Of a stretch of 64,000 nt of DNA, positions 22,831 to 34,368 are shown in pieces. How positions within the stretch are numbered: the stretch's first letter is position 1; every line of letters begins with the position of its first letter. The stretch spans positions 89,923,213 through 89,987,212 of the forward strand of contig OZ023274.1 in the NCBI GenBank assembly GCA_964007475.1. The letters run 5' to 3'. A program made the position numbers and the translations under genes. This DNA is from Hybos culiciformis. Lineage: Eukaryota; Arthropoda; Insecta; Diptera; Hybotidae. A model generated the notes under the pieces. It had not been told where the DNA came from and did not search any database. It worked only from the letters and a program-made list of their open reading frames with translations.

Positions 22831-25800
22831 GAAGTTGTACTTATAAAATAGACTACGAACAATTTAATGATGCTTTAATCGAATAACAGTGTATACTGTA
22901 TACACTATTATTATATTGAGCAGAAGATTTATAGATATTAATATTTTTTTTACTAAAATAAAACTTGAAAAAAAAATAGTTTTCAAAGACCTATTTCATT
23001 TTGAACTTAGTAGTTTTGAACTAAAAATAGTTTTTCAAAACCCATATCGTAGATAGATACATAAAACTTTTTATTATTGTCTTTAAATTTAAAGCTTCTA
23101 ATAAACTTTTCAAAATGAAATGAAGGATTTATTTTGTATTTTATTTTCTTTCAATTGTGAAAAAAAAAATTGTTTTTTTTTTTTGTAATTTTTATGACTT
23201 GAGCAAGATAAATTTTCTTGAAATAAATTGCAAATTATTATTTTCATTTTTATGTGGAAAAAAAATTATGTGGGTATATGTAGGCTTTTGACTTTAAGGT
23301 TTAAGGCAAAAAAAAAAATCAATGTTTTTATTTTTGTTTTGTTTTATTTTTTTACATGTTTGCATTATTTCAAAGCAAAAATATGAAAAATCAAAAATCC
23401 AAAAAAACAATTTCAATTGGCAAAATTTCTTAGAAAAACTTTTTCACTTCATTAAAAAACTTGTAACAACGTTATAACAGAAGGTTAAGAGTGATTTATA
23501 ATTATTTTTTGAAATGTATGAATATACGAACTAAAAGTTTGAAAAAATGTTTATTAGACCCACATTTAAAATTGAATTACATTATAAATTGACATGTTTT
23601 AAAATTAGCATGTTAATATTAAACATGAAAATTGACTTTGTTGAAAATGTTCAATGAATTGTGGGTTCAATGAATTTTGGTTTCACCTGGTAGTGATGTT
23701 TTGAAAGCTCACAAATTATTTTAACTGAATAGTTTAATCGTTTTTTTTTTTCAGTTCATGCCTAAAAATGTATAAAATTTTTCAAAGAAATAAACAATTA
23801 AAATACCATTAAAACTCAAATAGAGTCAGGAATTTTTTTTAATTAAAAAGTTCTAGGAACTAAAATCGAATAAGATTATTTTGTTATTTTTAACTTATTG
23901 AGGAACGTGAACATAATTTCCTGCAAAAATTATGTCCAATTTTTTTTACTAACAGTTGCTTTTAACATCATATAAAATTGTGTATAAAAACCGATGAATA
24001 TACAACTTTTAACATTTTGAAGATTTATATAACAAAGATTTACATTTTTTTTTAAATTCTTTATGATAATAAATAATGACAATAATTTTGAACTTTGAAA
24101 TAGCAAACCAAGGATAGTTTTTAATGCAACGAAATTTTAATAGTTTTTTTCTCAACTCATTATAAATACATTAAAAAAAGTAAAATAATGAAATAAAATT
24201 TAAATTATGGTTATAATAAGTAGTTAAACTTTCACCATAGTAAAAATTTTCAATTTGAGTTGAAATATCGGACGTTGGCATGTGACAGAAATCATTTATT
24301 AAAATATTTTTAATTTTCAAGAACTACTTCAAATTAAAAAAATCTGCCTTATTTTAAGATATACCGTTCTAATTATTTTACACAAAATATGGTATTAACG
24401 ATTTACCAATATCGTTTATGTTTTTATTCTATATTATAGGTACTTATAAATTACTGAGAACTTGCCTTAAGCTTGCAAAACAATTTTTTGTTTCGCTTTG
24501 AACATTTCTAGGAAAGAATAAAAAAAACTTATTATAAAAATTAATTTATTATTTATGATGAAAAAAAATAAATATATATTATCTTAATTTCGGTCAAATA
24601 TGCAAAATGATTTGAGATTTTCTTCTTTTTTATTTTTCAAAAAATAAATTGTTCGCTAAAAATTTCATAAAAAAAAAAAAATATTCAATTTTCTTCAAGG
24701 CATTTATAACACACAAAAATATTTTTTATATTAGACTCTATATAATACATTTTTCATGTTTGAAAAGTCTTTGATTAAAATTATAAAAAAAAAATTTATT
24801 ATTTTTTTTTTTTTTTTCATATCATTTAAAAAGCTTTGCAAAACATACATTATTATTATCACAAATTTTGTTTTTATGGCGCCTTAAATATGTAAGTTAG
24901 TAGGCATTTATTTAATACTTCCTTCAATTATGTGTATGTACATAATATACATTCAGATACATGGTATCTAAAATATTTTATATAAAACATCTGAACATTA
25001 AATAATGTTATGCATATAAAATTAATATTATCTAATATTTTTGAGTTTTTCCTTTTATTTCAAGTTGACATAAATCATCAAATTTTTTTTTTTGTTCCAA
25101 CATTATTATATACATATACCTACATTAAATATATAGTATACATCGTTTCAAAAGATATTTATCATTATTTATAAAAATATGGGCATCAATTCTAAAAATA
25201 TAGGCATCGATAAATATTACTCAATTTTAAAAAATAAAAGAACAATACATATGGGGAATTCTGTGCTATGAGTTGATAACTTCTATGAACACAAAAAACC
25301 AAAATTAAAAGTAAAAATGCATATTGTGGGTGAAATGAAGCCAGAACTGAGAGACACTCTAGGCACGATTTTGATAATTCAAATTTAACAGAAACACTTG
25401 ATTGAAGTAGTCTTTATGGTCAAATAATTGAATAAAAATATTAAACTTGCATAATTATTAAGCTCAGAACCAAAAAAGACAATAAATATAAACCTACATC
25501 TTGAGGAGCTATAATTAACTAAATTAAAATAATATTAATTTTTCTCATTGAAATTTTTATTAAGATTTCAGAATGACTTTGTTTTCCAAATTTTCTTTGG
25601 AAAACTAGAAAAAACATCTCATCCTTAAAAACGATTAGAAGTAAAAACAATATAATTGAGAATAAGTAAAAAATAAATATCAAGTTTTTTTAACAAGCTT
25701 AATTGGAATTGCCCATAGTATATATATCTATAATATTTAACTACATACACATATAGCAATAAAAAAATTTGTTATTTTTTTGATTACTCATATAGAGGCT

Positions 25801-27083
25801 CATTTACATACGATGAATAAAATACATATATTTTTTATATTAAAAAAGACTCTCTGGTATAATGTTCCAAAGAAGAATTATCATTTTTTTTGTCGATTTT
25901 ATCGCAACTAGATGGTATACCATCCAAGTTATAGCAAAACATGTCATAATGACGGATGTTATTTTAAATGTAGCAAAAAATTACTAAATTTAAGAAACTG
26001 TAGGTTTAAAATTATGATAATTGTAAGATGTATAATTTCTTATTGGCATTTTGTTATTGGTATTAAATTTGGTATCAAATATGAATATGAATGAAGTGTA
26101 TGCATTTGTGCACTGTTGCACTAAGATCCTTTTGATTTTTTTTCTGTATGTTTTGGTTGTCAAAATGTCCACTATTCAAATTTTCCTACAAGAAAATTTA
26201 AATGAAACCCTGTCAACTTATATATAGAAACTTAAAGCCATCAAAATAAAATGATTCTGTTTTTTTTTTTTTGTTTTTTTTTTGCTGATATCATTAACCT
26301 AATGAACTTCATAATGTAGGGATCTACCAAGGAACAAAATATGTAAGTCTTATTAAAAGAAAAAAGAGATCACATTCATTATGGGTTTATTAAAAAAGAA
26401 AAAGAAAAAAATAAATGATTGATAAATAAAATGATTCTACAGAAAAAATTATTTTTAAAGAAAATTTTGATATATCACTAAATTAATTTTTTTTTTTATA
26501 AATTTTAAGGTATATTATTCATTTTTTTTAACATATTAAAATTATTTTTTCCAGCAACATTGTCTAACTTCAAATTTTTTTCTCTTATACTTTCTAAGGC
26601 CGGTTGCTCACTGAATCCAAGTACATCTAATTTCTAAAATGCTGCGAAAAAAAGAAGTGACATCTTTAGTTAACAAACATAATATTTTTTAATTTTATTT
26701 AACTTGTCCTTGTCTTGTAATTGGAATGCCACATAATTTCCTCCCAAAAAATTAGTTAACAACATACAAAAAAGGAAAAAGAGCGAGAAAAATGGTTTTT
26801 TTTTTGTTTCCTTCAAGAATAAATTAATTTATTAAAAACAATTTGTATTCATTTCAGAATAGACCATATTAAAAAATCACAAAAAAGCAATTAATTATAA
26901 AAACGATGCTGAAAATATTATATTAAAAAAAAAAAAAAATACAAATAAAAATTTCTTTTTTTACACCAAATTGTTTTTTTTATTCCATAAAATTTTTGAA
27001 AATAATTTTTTCACGTAAATAATTAAATCCTTTATAGTAATTTGGTCGCGTTGATTGTCTCCAAGAAGTTAAGAAATTAAAAT
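22831..27083. other. AT-rich DNA, no gene seen
   Basis: Four kilobases of AT-rich sequence. The frames at 25912-26094 (plus) and 25990-26172 (minus) overlap each other on opposite strands and have no motif. A GC-richer fragment at about 26598-26660 begins AAGGCCGGTTGCTCACTG, which looks like a transposon end, but I find no matching opposite end. Confidence 0.5.
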
Positions 27084-27196
27084 TCAACTCTCCCAGTCAT
27101 CCGCTCGAGATACATGTTCATTTGTAGTTGATGACAATGCATTATAGCGTGAAAAGTTCGTTCGAATAACGGGAAATTGATGAAGTGGGTGAGGTG

Positions 27197-27599
27197 CTAT
27201 GCCGGATTTGAGGAGATTGGAGCGGTTGCTACCAATCGGGCCTCGCGCTTGACTACGCTTGAAGGGGAATTTTTATCTGAAAATGACAGAGCTATACGGC
27301 ATTTTCAAATTTTTTATTGCTCTTCGAATATATTCGACAATTCCAGTAAGCGTTGCTTCTGGAGAGAGATGATTTTTCAGATTAAAGCTGTTAAAAAACT
27401 ATCTAAGATCGACAATGAGTCAGGATAAATTAAACAGTTTAGCTATCATGTCGATTGAGGGTCAAGAAACAGAGCTGTTGGATTTAGACACCGTTTTAAA
27501 AGATTTGCACATTACTTGTTTCATAATTTCATTAAAAGCTTAAGGGGCCCCGCGGAAACAAAATCCAATCGGGTTCCGATTTTGCTGGATCCGGCACTG
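27197..27599 (+). mobile_element. Short internally deleted hAT element
   Basis: The left end CTATGCCGGATTTG and the right end, on the minus strand, CAGTGCCGGATCCAG are hAT-like termini. The flanks GTGAGGTG (27189-27196) and GTGAAGTG (27600-27607) match at 7 of 8 bases and have the length expected for a hAT target duplication. The interior is little more than the transposase C-terminus. The degraded duplication and left terminus suggest an older insertion than the other hAT copies. Confidence 0.8.
27289..27543 (+). pseudogene. hAT transposase C-terminal fragment with one internal stop
   Basis: Eighty-four codons in one frame end at TAA (27541-27543). The translation contains ALRIYSTIPVSVASGER, then a TGA where the family usually has S, then LKLLKNYLRSTMSQDKLN and SLAIMSIEGQ. 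These are the classic conserved blocks of the hAT C-terminal dimerisation domain, where LRST and QDKLN normally follow the ERSFSKLKL motif. The catalytic part is missing and the stop makes it non-functional. It is a different lineage from the remnants at 2311-2785 and 32428-32701. Confidence 0.92.
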
Positions 27600-27659
27600 G
27601 TGAAGTGTTAGAGCAGGTAGGCCGTTAAAATCGTTTGCTGCATTCATGGGCTGTTCGAA

Positions 27660-28906
27660 ATGTTTTGTGAAATGCAAAAATCAATATGAAACGATTTTTA
27701 TTTCTATCTCGATTTTAATTTAGTACCAGTGTGAGGTATAAATGATTCAATTGAATGTCTACTGAATAGTCAACAATTCTAAAATTGGCAATAAAAAACC
27801 TAGACCTCCCGCACATATTAAAAACTTTGTTTTTTATAGGTTACGTTTTTTTTGTGCATATTATTTCTTTTTCTATCTTTAATTAAATGTTGAAAACAAA
27901 AACTTTTAATGCATTTCAATTTTATGCATCGACAAAATTCATAAAGTTAGGTTTGATTTTTTGTTTTTATATGTTCAAAGAAAATATAAACTAACCAGAA
28001 TTTTTGTTCTGCTTTGGTTTCAGTTTGTTAATAAATAAAATAAAATATAGAAAAGTTTTTTGTTTGGAAATTTTCAATCTTGAAAGCAAAAAAAAAATAG
28101 TATGAAAAATATTTTCTGTCCAATCCAGTGTGTGTATATTTTTTCTCTTTTTTTTTTTTTTGGGTTCAAATAAAGTTTTTTTGCTTCAAATTTATTCCTT
28201 TGGAAAATGTAATTTTGTGTTTTTCACACATTTAGATTGCAATTTTTTTTTTATTTATAAAAAACAAACAATGTTGAATATACAAATATACTAAAAAAAA
28301 AAAATAAAACGTAAAAAAAGAAAATGTCAAAAAATAATAATACTCGGGGGTCAAATTTTATAATTTCAATAGTATTCTGATGGGAATTGAAATAAGAGAA
28401 CGAACTTTTTAATAATATATTATTTCTCAGTTATTAATTGCACCATACACCATACATTTTGTCTTATTTTCGAATTCTTCCATGATTTCCAAAAAAAATT
28501 GGGATAGAAAAATACTTAAAAAATTAATAATTTGTTATTTTCTGACAATTATTTTATTTATTTTATTTTTTTTTCTTGTTATTTAAATAATTTTTGCTTA
28601 CTACAAACGTATAATGTTAACTTAGTACACATTTAAATTTTAGCTTTTTCCTACCTGAAATTAAAATATGATCACTATTTGATGAAAATTGGTATCCTTA
28701 CAGCTCAAAGAAGCCGAATTAGATTAAAGAAAACTAAACGTACTTTCGATGCATGTAGGATTTAATAAATAAAAATCATTAAAATTCAAATTTTCGTACG
28801 CTTAAAAACTACACTCACAAACGTTTATTATAGGTCGAAAAGGGTTACACTAAGCCAAAAAAGGCGTACTAAATTTTAGAACTTTTGGCATTAAATCAAG
28901 TTCTAG
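27660..28906. other. AT-rich DNA, no gene seen
   Basis: AT-rich sequence between two transposons with T and A runs. No frame or repeat boundary is recognised. Confidence 0.55.
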
Positions 28907-28908
28907 TA

Positions 28909-30366
28909 GGGTAAAAGCACCAGTAACCGCCCACTTAAGGAATTTTCAGACTTTGACAACGCATAAAAAATCGTGCATAAGAGATATTGAATACATCTTT
29001 ATATTAATGGATAGCTAGAGCGATTCTCTATAATTAGTATTATCTGCTTATTTCATTTGAATTACGGTTTAAGAGAAAATTAGGTTTTTGTGAAAAAACT
29101 CAATTTTTTCAGTAACCGCCCACTAAAATCTAGTATGCGCCCATATAAGTTCTAGTATCCGCCCATACAAATTTTGAAGAGAAATTGAAGTAAATTTGGC
29201 AAAAAAAAAAAAATTTCAATTCATTTTCAGTTTTTTTAAAATTTAAATACCTAATTATATTTATATTTATAAATAAATATACCTATAAAATGGAAGTAAA
29301 TAAAATAAAATTATTAAATTTTGTCCTTAATTATACCTAACTTTAAGCTTTGCTTATACATTCACCACTTCATTATTCATTAAAAAAACACAACGAAAAT
29401 AGTAAAAAAATTAGTGAAACTTGATTAGCTTTCTTTCTAATTAAATCCTCTGTTACTATCGCTCTTCATTTACTAATGAATTCAACCTCTCTGATTGCAT
29501 GATTGGAATCCCGCCCAAAAAATTTTATCAACCAGCTGTGCGCTGGAAATTTTTGTTGGTGAATTTTTTGTCTGGATTTCCCTTTCAGCGGTGCTTTAAT
29601 CAAGCAATAATCGTGCTGGGAAGATTCAAAAACAGAAATTTTGTCTTTGATTTTTCTTTCCGAAGGTGTTAAAATCAAAGAAAAATCGTTCTGGGCGGAT
29701 TAAAAAACATTAATTTTTCCTACTGAATGTCTTTCTCTGGTTTTTCTTTCCGGAGGTACTAAAATCAAGGAGAAATCATTCTGAGCGTAATCATAAACAG
29801 AAATTTTTTCTATTGAATGTTGTTCTCTAATCGTTTTCCCTTTCGCTGGTCCAATAATCAAGGAAAAAGCGTACTGGGCGGGTTCAAAAACAACAATTTT
29901 TTCTACTGTTTTTGTAACCGCCCATAGCGGGCGGTTATTGAAATAGTTGTAAAAAATTGTTCTAGAAGACGCCCATCGTCTTTTTTATTATTAAAAATAA
30001 AAAAAAATATTTTTTTATTAAAAATCCGTTTAAATAATATAATTTACTATTAAAAAAAAAAATAGTTACATGTGTATTTTTTTTTATTCATAAAAATTTA
30101 ATTGAATTAAAATTATGAATTCCTTAAACAAAATGAGACTTTTTCACCGTTTTTAATTTTTGGTATTTCATCACAAACTTAAACCGATTTTTTTAAAATT
30201 CCAGTTGGACCTATGCAACCAAAATTTGCAAGAGTGTTGCTGAAAACCGAACAGACAAATTTGTGCTTTGAAATAAGCAAAATACTTGATACTTTCCTTA
30301 ATATTTAAATATAAAGTGGAAAGTGGGCGGTTACTAGTACCGGGCGGGCTACTGGTGCATCTACCC
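28909..30366 (-). mobile_element. Transposon with inverted termini, 12-bp iterons and a repeated-codon frame; family not recognised
   Basis: The ends are GGGTAAAAGCACCAGTAACC on the left and, on the minus strand, GGGTAGATGCACCAGTAGCC on the right, 17 of 20 identical. TA lies just outside both (28907-28908 and 30367-30368). The motif AGTAACCGCCCA or a close variant occurs at 28922, 29111, 29132, 29154, 29914 and 29964, and inverted at 29929 and 30324. TAACCGCCC/GGGCGGTTA at 29915-29937 makes a perfect 9-bp hairpin. A long, mostly open frame lies on the minus strand at 29466-29984. The TA flank suggests a Tc1/mariner-type element, but I do not recognise the termini, and no DDE motif is visible. 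Confidence 0.8.
29466..29984 (-). pseudogene. Minus-strand frame of in-frame repeats of about 30 residues, one stop
   Basis: From a stop at 29985-29987 down to TGA at 29466-29468 the minus strand has 172 sense codons interrupted by one TAA (29700-29702), the longest nearly open frame in the window. Its core is four related units, for example KISVYDYAQNDFSLILVPPE, SAQNDFSLILTPSERK, AQYAFSLIIGPAKGK and the weaker SSQHDYCLIKAPLKGK. Unit spacings are 93, 90 and 75 bases, all multiples of three, which argues that the repeats once evolved as protein. There is no convincing ATG in the first part. The C-terminal stretch SWLIKFFGRDSNHAIREVEF vaguely recalls pogo-type DNA-binding regions, but I do not claim that. 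Function is unknown. It may be a decayed gene of the surrounding transposon. Confidence 0.45.
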
Positions 30367-30547
30367 TATTTTTATACACAAAACAACAACAAATAAATTT
30401 TTTTTATAAAAAAAACAATATTTAAGTTCTTTCGGTATCATATCAAGTACAAACTGCTCTAAAATCGTAAAATTAATGCCCAGAGGCATAATTTTTAGTA
30501 CCAAGAGAATTAATGTTATTCTAAAAATTCTTGAATTAAAATTATTT

Positions 30548-30799
30548 GAATAATTTTCATACTATGGCCGAATGGTAGAGTGGTTGAATGAAATGCTAAA
30601 GACCGAGGTTCAAATCCCGACGAAAGCATAAGAAAAATGTATACGAAATTTATATTTTCTATTTTGTACTCATGAATAATTTTATTACTATGGTCTAATG
30701 GTAGAGTGGTTGAAATGCTAAAGACCCGGGTCGAATCCCGAAGAGGGCATAAGAGAAATAAAATAAGAAATTAGAAATAAAAGAAAATAGAAATAAATA
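30548..30799 (+). repeat. Tandem pair of tRNA-like sequences
   Basis: Two copies of a 126-bp unit begin GAATAATTTT at 30548 and 30674. Each carries a tRNA-like part (30563-30630 and 30689-30752) with AATGGTAGAGTGG as an A-box/D-arm region and GGTTCAAATCC or GGGTCGAATCC as a B box. In copy 2, CGGG and CCCG can form a T stem, and TATGGTC pairs imperfectly with GGGCATA as an acceptor stem. The space for an anticodon arm is too short, so these are tRNA-derived repeats (SINE-like), not tRNA genes. An A-rich GAAATAAA tail follows the second copy. Confidence 0.75.
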
Positions 30800-31751
30800 A
30801 AAATAGAAATACATAAATAAAAATAAAAATATAAAAAAATTTTTTTTTCTCTTTAAAAAAAAATTTAATCACAAAAGGCATTGATTTTAGTAAAACCGTC
30901 ATTGGACGGTTTTTGTTGCGGAAAATACATGAATTTATGCATTTTTACACGATTTTAGCACGTTTTTTATCTCAGTGTTATAGTATAGTATAGTATGAGT
31001 AAATTGCGACTATGTTTACTTTATTTTTATTTTGAGCAAAATTTAATAAATTTTCATTTTGAAATCTGTTCAAAGTAACAGACCAAAAATAGAGAGAAAA
31101 AAAATATTATTAATAACCACAACACTTATGTATTTTAAAAGTTTCGAAATGCTTCCTTCCTTCTTAAAAGAAAATTTATGAACAAAACTTAGGCAAGAAA
31201 AAAAAATATTGTTTGCAAAAACTTTAAATATTTTTTTTTTCTATCAAAAAATATGCATTAAATAAAAATGATTATAATGTTTTTTTTTTTTGTGGACAAT
31301 TAAAACTTTTTTTTTTTGAAACATTGGCGCCAATAATAATATTTTATTAGTCAGTTCATTAGTCTTTTTTTATAATACATAATATAATATATTATATATT
31401 ATAATATAAAATAATATAATATAGTTGATTTGAATTGTATATATTTATGGAAATTTTCTTCTTTATTGCAAAGTTAATTGCATTATAGCGAGCATTTGGT
31501 TATTAAAAACATTTTATGTTAAAGTTTTGAATGATAATATATAGAAAAACAAAATATATATGTTTTTAATGACTTTTTTTGTTCAATATCTATATAGTTG
31601 AAATTTTAATGTTTTATTTGTGGTCATCTAGATCTATAATAATAAAATGTTCACATTTATTATATACATATGATTTGAATCGAATATAATGATTCTCAAA
31701 CTTATATATAGATGAAAATATAAATATAATGTATTATAATATACTTTTACA
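30800..31751. other. AT-rich DNA, no gene seen
   Basis: It holds a perfect small hairpin (listed separately) and a palindromic TA-rich tract around 31376-31425. No gene is recognised. Confidence 0.55.
30892..30913. repeat. Perfect 9-bp stem hairpin
   Basis: AAAACCGTC and GACGGTTTT are separated by ATTG. In bacteria this would look like an intrinsic terminator, but nothing else here is bacterial, so I record it only as a hairpin, possibly part of a degraded repeat. Confidence 0.6.
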
Positions 31752-32764
31752 CAGTGCCGTAACTAGGCAGGTGCAACATGTGCACTCGCACAGGGCCCAG
31801 GATCTGGCGGGCCTTGGAAATGGTAAACGAAAAAAAATTCATCGATAATAAAAATATTTGTAAATAAAAAAATTCGGATCTCGGGAATAATTCACACTTA
31901 TAGGTGATCCGAAAATTTTTCTAATGCAGGCAAACATATCATTTTTTTTTCTATTTTATATATATTATTTCATATTCAATTCCAAATTTTATACTGTACC
32001 GCAATTGAAAATTTCTATATTCAATTCCAATTCCAAATTGTCGGGAATATATTCATGTTTATTCTGAATGAAACTAAACGTATTGTGTGTGTGTTTTTTA
32101 GTTCGCATTTTTTTCCGTTTAGTCACAATTAAAGTGAAAGCAGCATCAAAAAGCTTATTGCCAGTTTTCTTAGTACAATTTGAATACTCTATTATCTCAA
32201 TTATCTCAATTGAATTGGCGTTATGAGCAACTGAGAACTATATGCAACGATTTTTCTTGTCTGTTTGGTTTGTTTTTGGAATCAACCAGCGTTTTTGATC
32301 TAAAAAAGTCGGCTGCAGATTAAGCCATTAGATATAGTAAAGATTTGAATATGTACGAGCCTGTGAGTTTCAAGGCTTCAAATTTGAAGCATCGACGCTT
32401 ATACGTAATATTAAAACTGCAACTCCAATTGAAATTTTGCAGGCACTTTATGACTTTGGCTTAATTGAGTCTTATCCAAACTCTGCGAATATTTCTCAGT
32501 CTTTCAGCTTCTACTGCATCGTGTGAAAGAAGTTTCAGCAAGATGAAATTAATCAAGAATTATTTAAGATCCACTATAGCACAAGAGCTATCCAATCTTT
32601 CAATAATATCTATTAAATATAACATTGTAAAAAATATTAGTTATGACGATGTTATAAACGGATTCTCGGAAATGACAGTCAGAAAAGTGCAATTCAAATA
32701 AAAACATTTATAAAAAAAAATAATAGTAAATAAATATATTTCTTTACATTTAGTTACGGCGCTG
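31752..32764 (+). mobile_element. hAT element with near-perfect 8-bp duplication
   Basis: The left terminus CAGTGCCGTAACTA and the right, on the minus strand, CAGCGCCGTAACTA differ at one base. CTTTTACA (31744-31751) and CTTTTACC (32765-32772) flank them, 7 of 8 identical. Just inside the left end lies CACAGGGCCC, again resembling GGGCCC-type hAT ends. The plus strand carries a broken C-terminal transposase domain ending 60 bp before the right terminus. The element is internally deleted and not autonomous. Confidence 0.92.
32428..32701 (+). pseudogene. hAT transposase C-terminal domain, frameshifted
   Basis: One frame gives EILQALYDFGLIESYPN, matching the region just before the dimerisation domain. 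After a one-base shift the frame from 32465 reads LRIFLSLSASTASCERSFSK, then MKLIKNYLRSTIAQEL and NLSIISIKYN, ending at a stop after VQFK (32699-32701). The CERSFSKMKLIKNYLRS motif is diagnostic for the hAT C-terminal domain (ZMYM1-like group). Upstream, only scattered similar codons (for example near 32340-32390) remain. The frameshift and missing catalytic region make it non-functional. Confidence 0.95.
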
Positions 32765-32772
32765 CTTTTACC

Positions 32773-33847
32773 CACTGACACTGAACTAGATATTTTCGCA
32801 ACTGTTGGTATAAATGTGCAAACCACATTTAAACTTTATTATTTCAGAATTTTTCTTATTTTTTCTTTTAAATCTTCTAGTGAATAAATATAAAAATAAG
32901 AAATTTAAAAAATTCTTTCTTTCACTTTAAGAATAGCATAAAAATAAGGAATCTAAAAAAGTCCTTCAACTTTAAGAATAACAGAAAAAAACATTCATAT
33001 CCCCACATTAAAGACTCCACAAGTTCACAAAAATAATATTTAAATATCACAAAAATCATAATTCGCATAATTAAAAAAAAAAAGTAAGAAAAATTTCGTA
33101 TTCCATTTTTTTTTTTTAATAATATATCCCGCAGATATGTACATCTGTTAATATTAGGATAATGGTTTAACAAAAAAAAAATTTATTAAATTTATACCTA
33201 ATGTAAATTTTTATCATTATTAAAAAATTCAAACAAGATTACATAATAAAAGATAATCAAAAATATATATATACAACACAGACACACAGAATATTCTTTA
33301 ATCCTATTTTAATAAAAAAAATCAACATTGTATATCTCTCTATAAAATAATGTACCAATGACTTTTCAATACAATTTTACATTCAATTTATTTAGATTTT
33401 CTTGTATAATTAAACCAAAATAATCCAAAGATTTTAGATTTCGTATACATTATTTTTAGTTTAGAAAAATATAAAATTCACTTAAATACAATTTTTTTTT
33501 TTACTTTAATCATTACAATCAATTTTAATTAAATGATCATGATTTGGATAGGAAAAATCTAATTTTTGCATATATACAGTAAAAAATTTGGAATAACTTT
33601 ATATTTGAAATTATTTTTTCATTAAATAAATTTAATTAAGCTGTAACTCATGAAAATTTATACTTATAAAGTAAAGCTATAATTTAACAAGAATTAAATT
33701 CAATTTTAATTACTCTCTAAAATTACTGCTGTACTGATTTTTAACTTAAAGTACACAATATTCATGAAAAATATATATACATATATTAAACTTTTAACTT
33801 TAAAAAAAAAATTGTGGGAATAATAATAGTTACATATATGTAGAACC
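32773..33847. other. AT-rich DNA, no gene seen
   Basis: AT-rich between two hAT-type elements. The minus frame at 32922-33173 is hydrophobic low complexity (F, L, Y rich) without a convincing protein signature. Confidence 0.55.
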
Positions 33848-33855
33848 ATGTAGAA

Positions 33856-34368
33856 CATAGTTTCTCAACCGGTGGTCCGTGAAGCTTTTTTGGTGGTCCA
33901 CGAAAATTTTCTGCTGTTCATATTAGCATTTGATGTGCTAATATTAACGAACATACAATATTTTTGCAATATTTTTGCAATAACAAAAAATCAAAATCAA
34001 ACAAAGAAATCGTCTGAAACTAAACTAACACCGCGATTTTCAATGATTATTTCAAATAAGCAGCAGCAGAAGTCACATTAATCCAAAGATTGGTTTTTGA
34101 AATTCTATTATTTATTTTTTATTATTTTAATGAATTATCAAATTTTATGTTTTATAGATTTTATAAATAATTGTTGAATTATATTTTATGTTTTTGTTTT
34201 AATATTTTCAAATATTGGTTATTAATAAAATACAATTTTTTCTCAAATCAAATAATCAATTATATACTGATAAGCATTTATGTTATTTTAGTTTAATGTT
34301 GATGTGGTCCGCAAAAACTTTTTTGATTTTTTGGTGGTCCGCGAATTAAAAAACGTTGAGAAACTATG
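33856..34368. mobile_element. Non-autonomous hAT element with perfect 8-bp duplication
   Basis: Both ends begin CATAGTTTCTCAAC (the right end read on the minus strand). ATGTAGAA lies directly outside both (33848-33855 and 34369-34376), a perfect 8-bp duplication. Inside, GGTGGTCCGTG, GGTGGTCCACG, GTGGTCCGC and GGTGGTCCGCG repeat the subterminal motif, two near each end, as in other hAT families with TTCTCAACCGGTGGTCC ends. The open frame at 33872-34081 runs over these repeats and is not transposase-like. Confidence 0.93.

Larger units (their letters stand above)
27084..27647 (-). pseudogene. Unknown minus-strand reading frame split by a hAT insertion
   Basis: Outside the hAT remnant at 27197-27599 the flanks are GC-richer than the neighbourhood. 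On the minus strand they are open in one shared frame: ATG at 27645-27647, sixteen codons down to 27600, then, after skipping the insertion and one target copy, 35 codons from 27188 to a TGA at 27084-27086. The frame is exactly preserved across the junction, about 50 residues in all. Residues near the end include RTNFSRYNALSS and SRADDWES. Upstream, 11 more codons are open and an AG acceptor-like site (GAACAG) precedes the ATG, so this could be an old last exon or a piece of another transposon. I do not recognise the protein. Confidence 0.4.

Noticed and set aside
26598..26625. MITE terminus (AAGGCCGGTTGCTCACTG)
   Set aside because: No matching inverted end was found in the surrounding sequence.
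30563..30752. Two functional tRNA genes
   Set aside because: The space between D and T arms is too short for an anticodon arm, and the acceptor stems have mismatches.
30892..30913. Intrinsic transcription terminator
   Set aside because: The shape fits (GC stem and T run), but nothing in the window is bacterial and no gene lies upstream.
33872..34081. 69-codon plus-strand frame as transposase
   Set aside because: It overlaps the subterminal GGTGGTCC repeats of a hAT MITE and has no hAT motifs.
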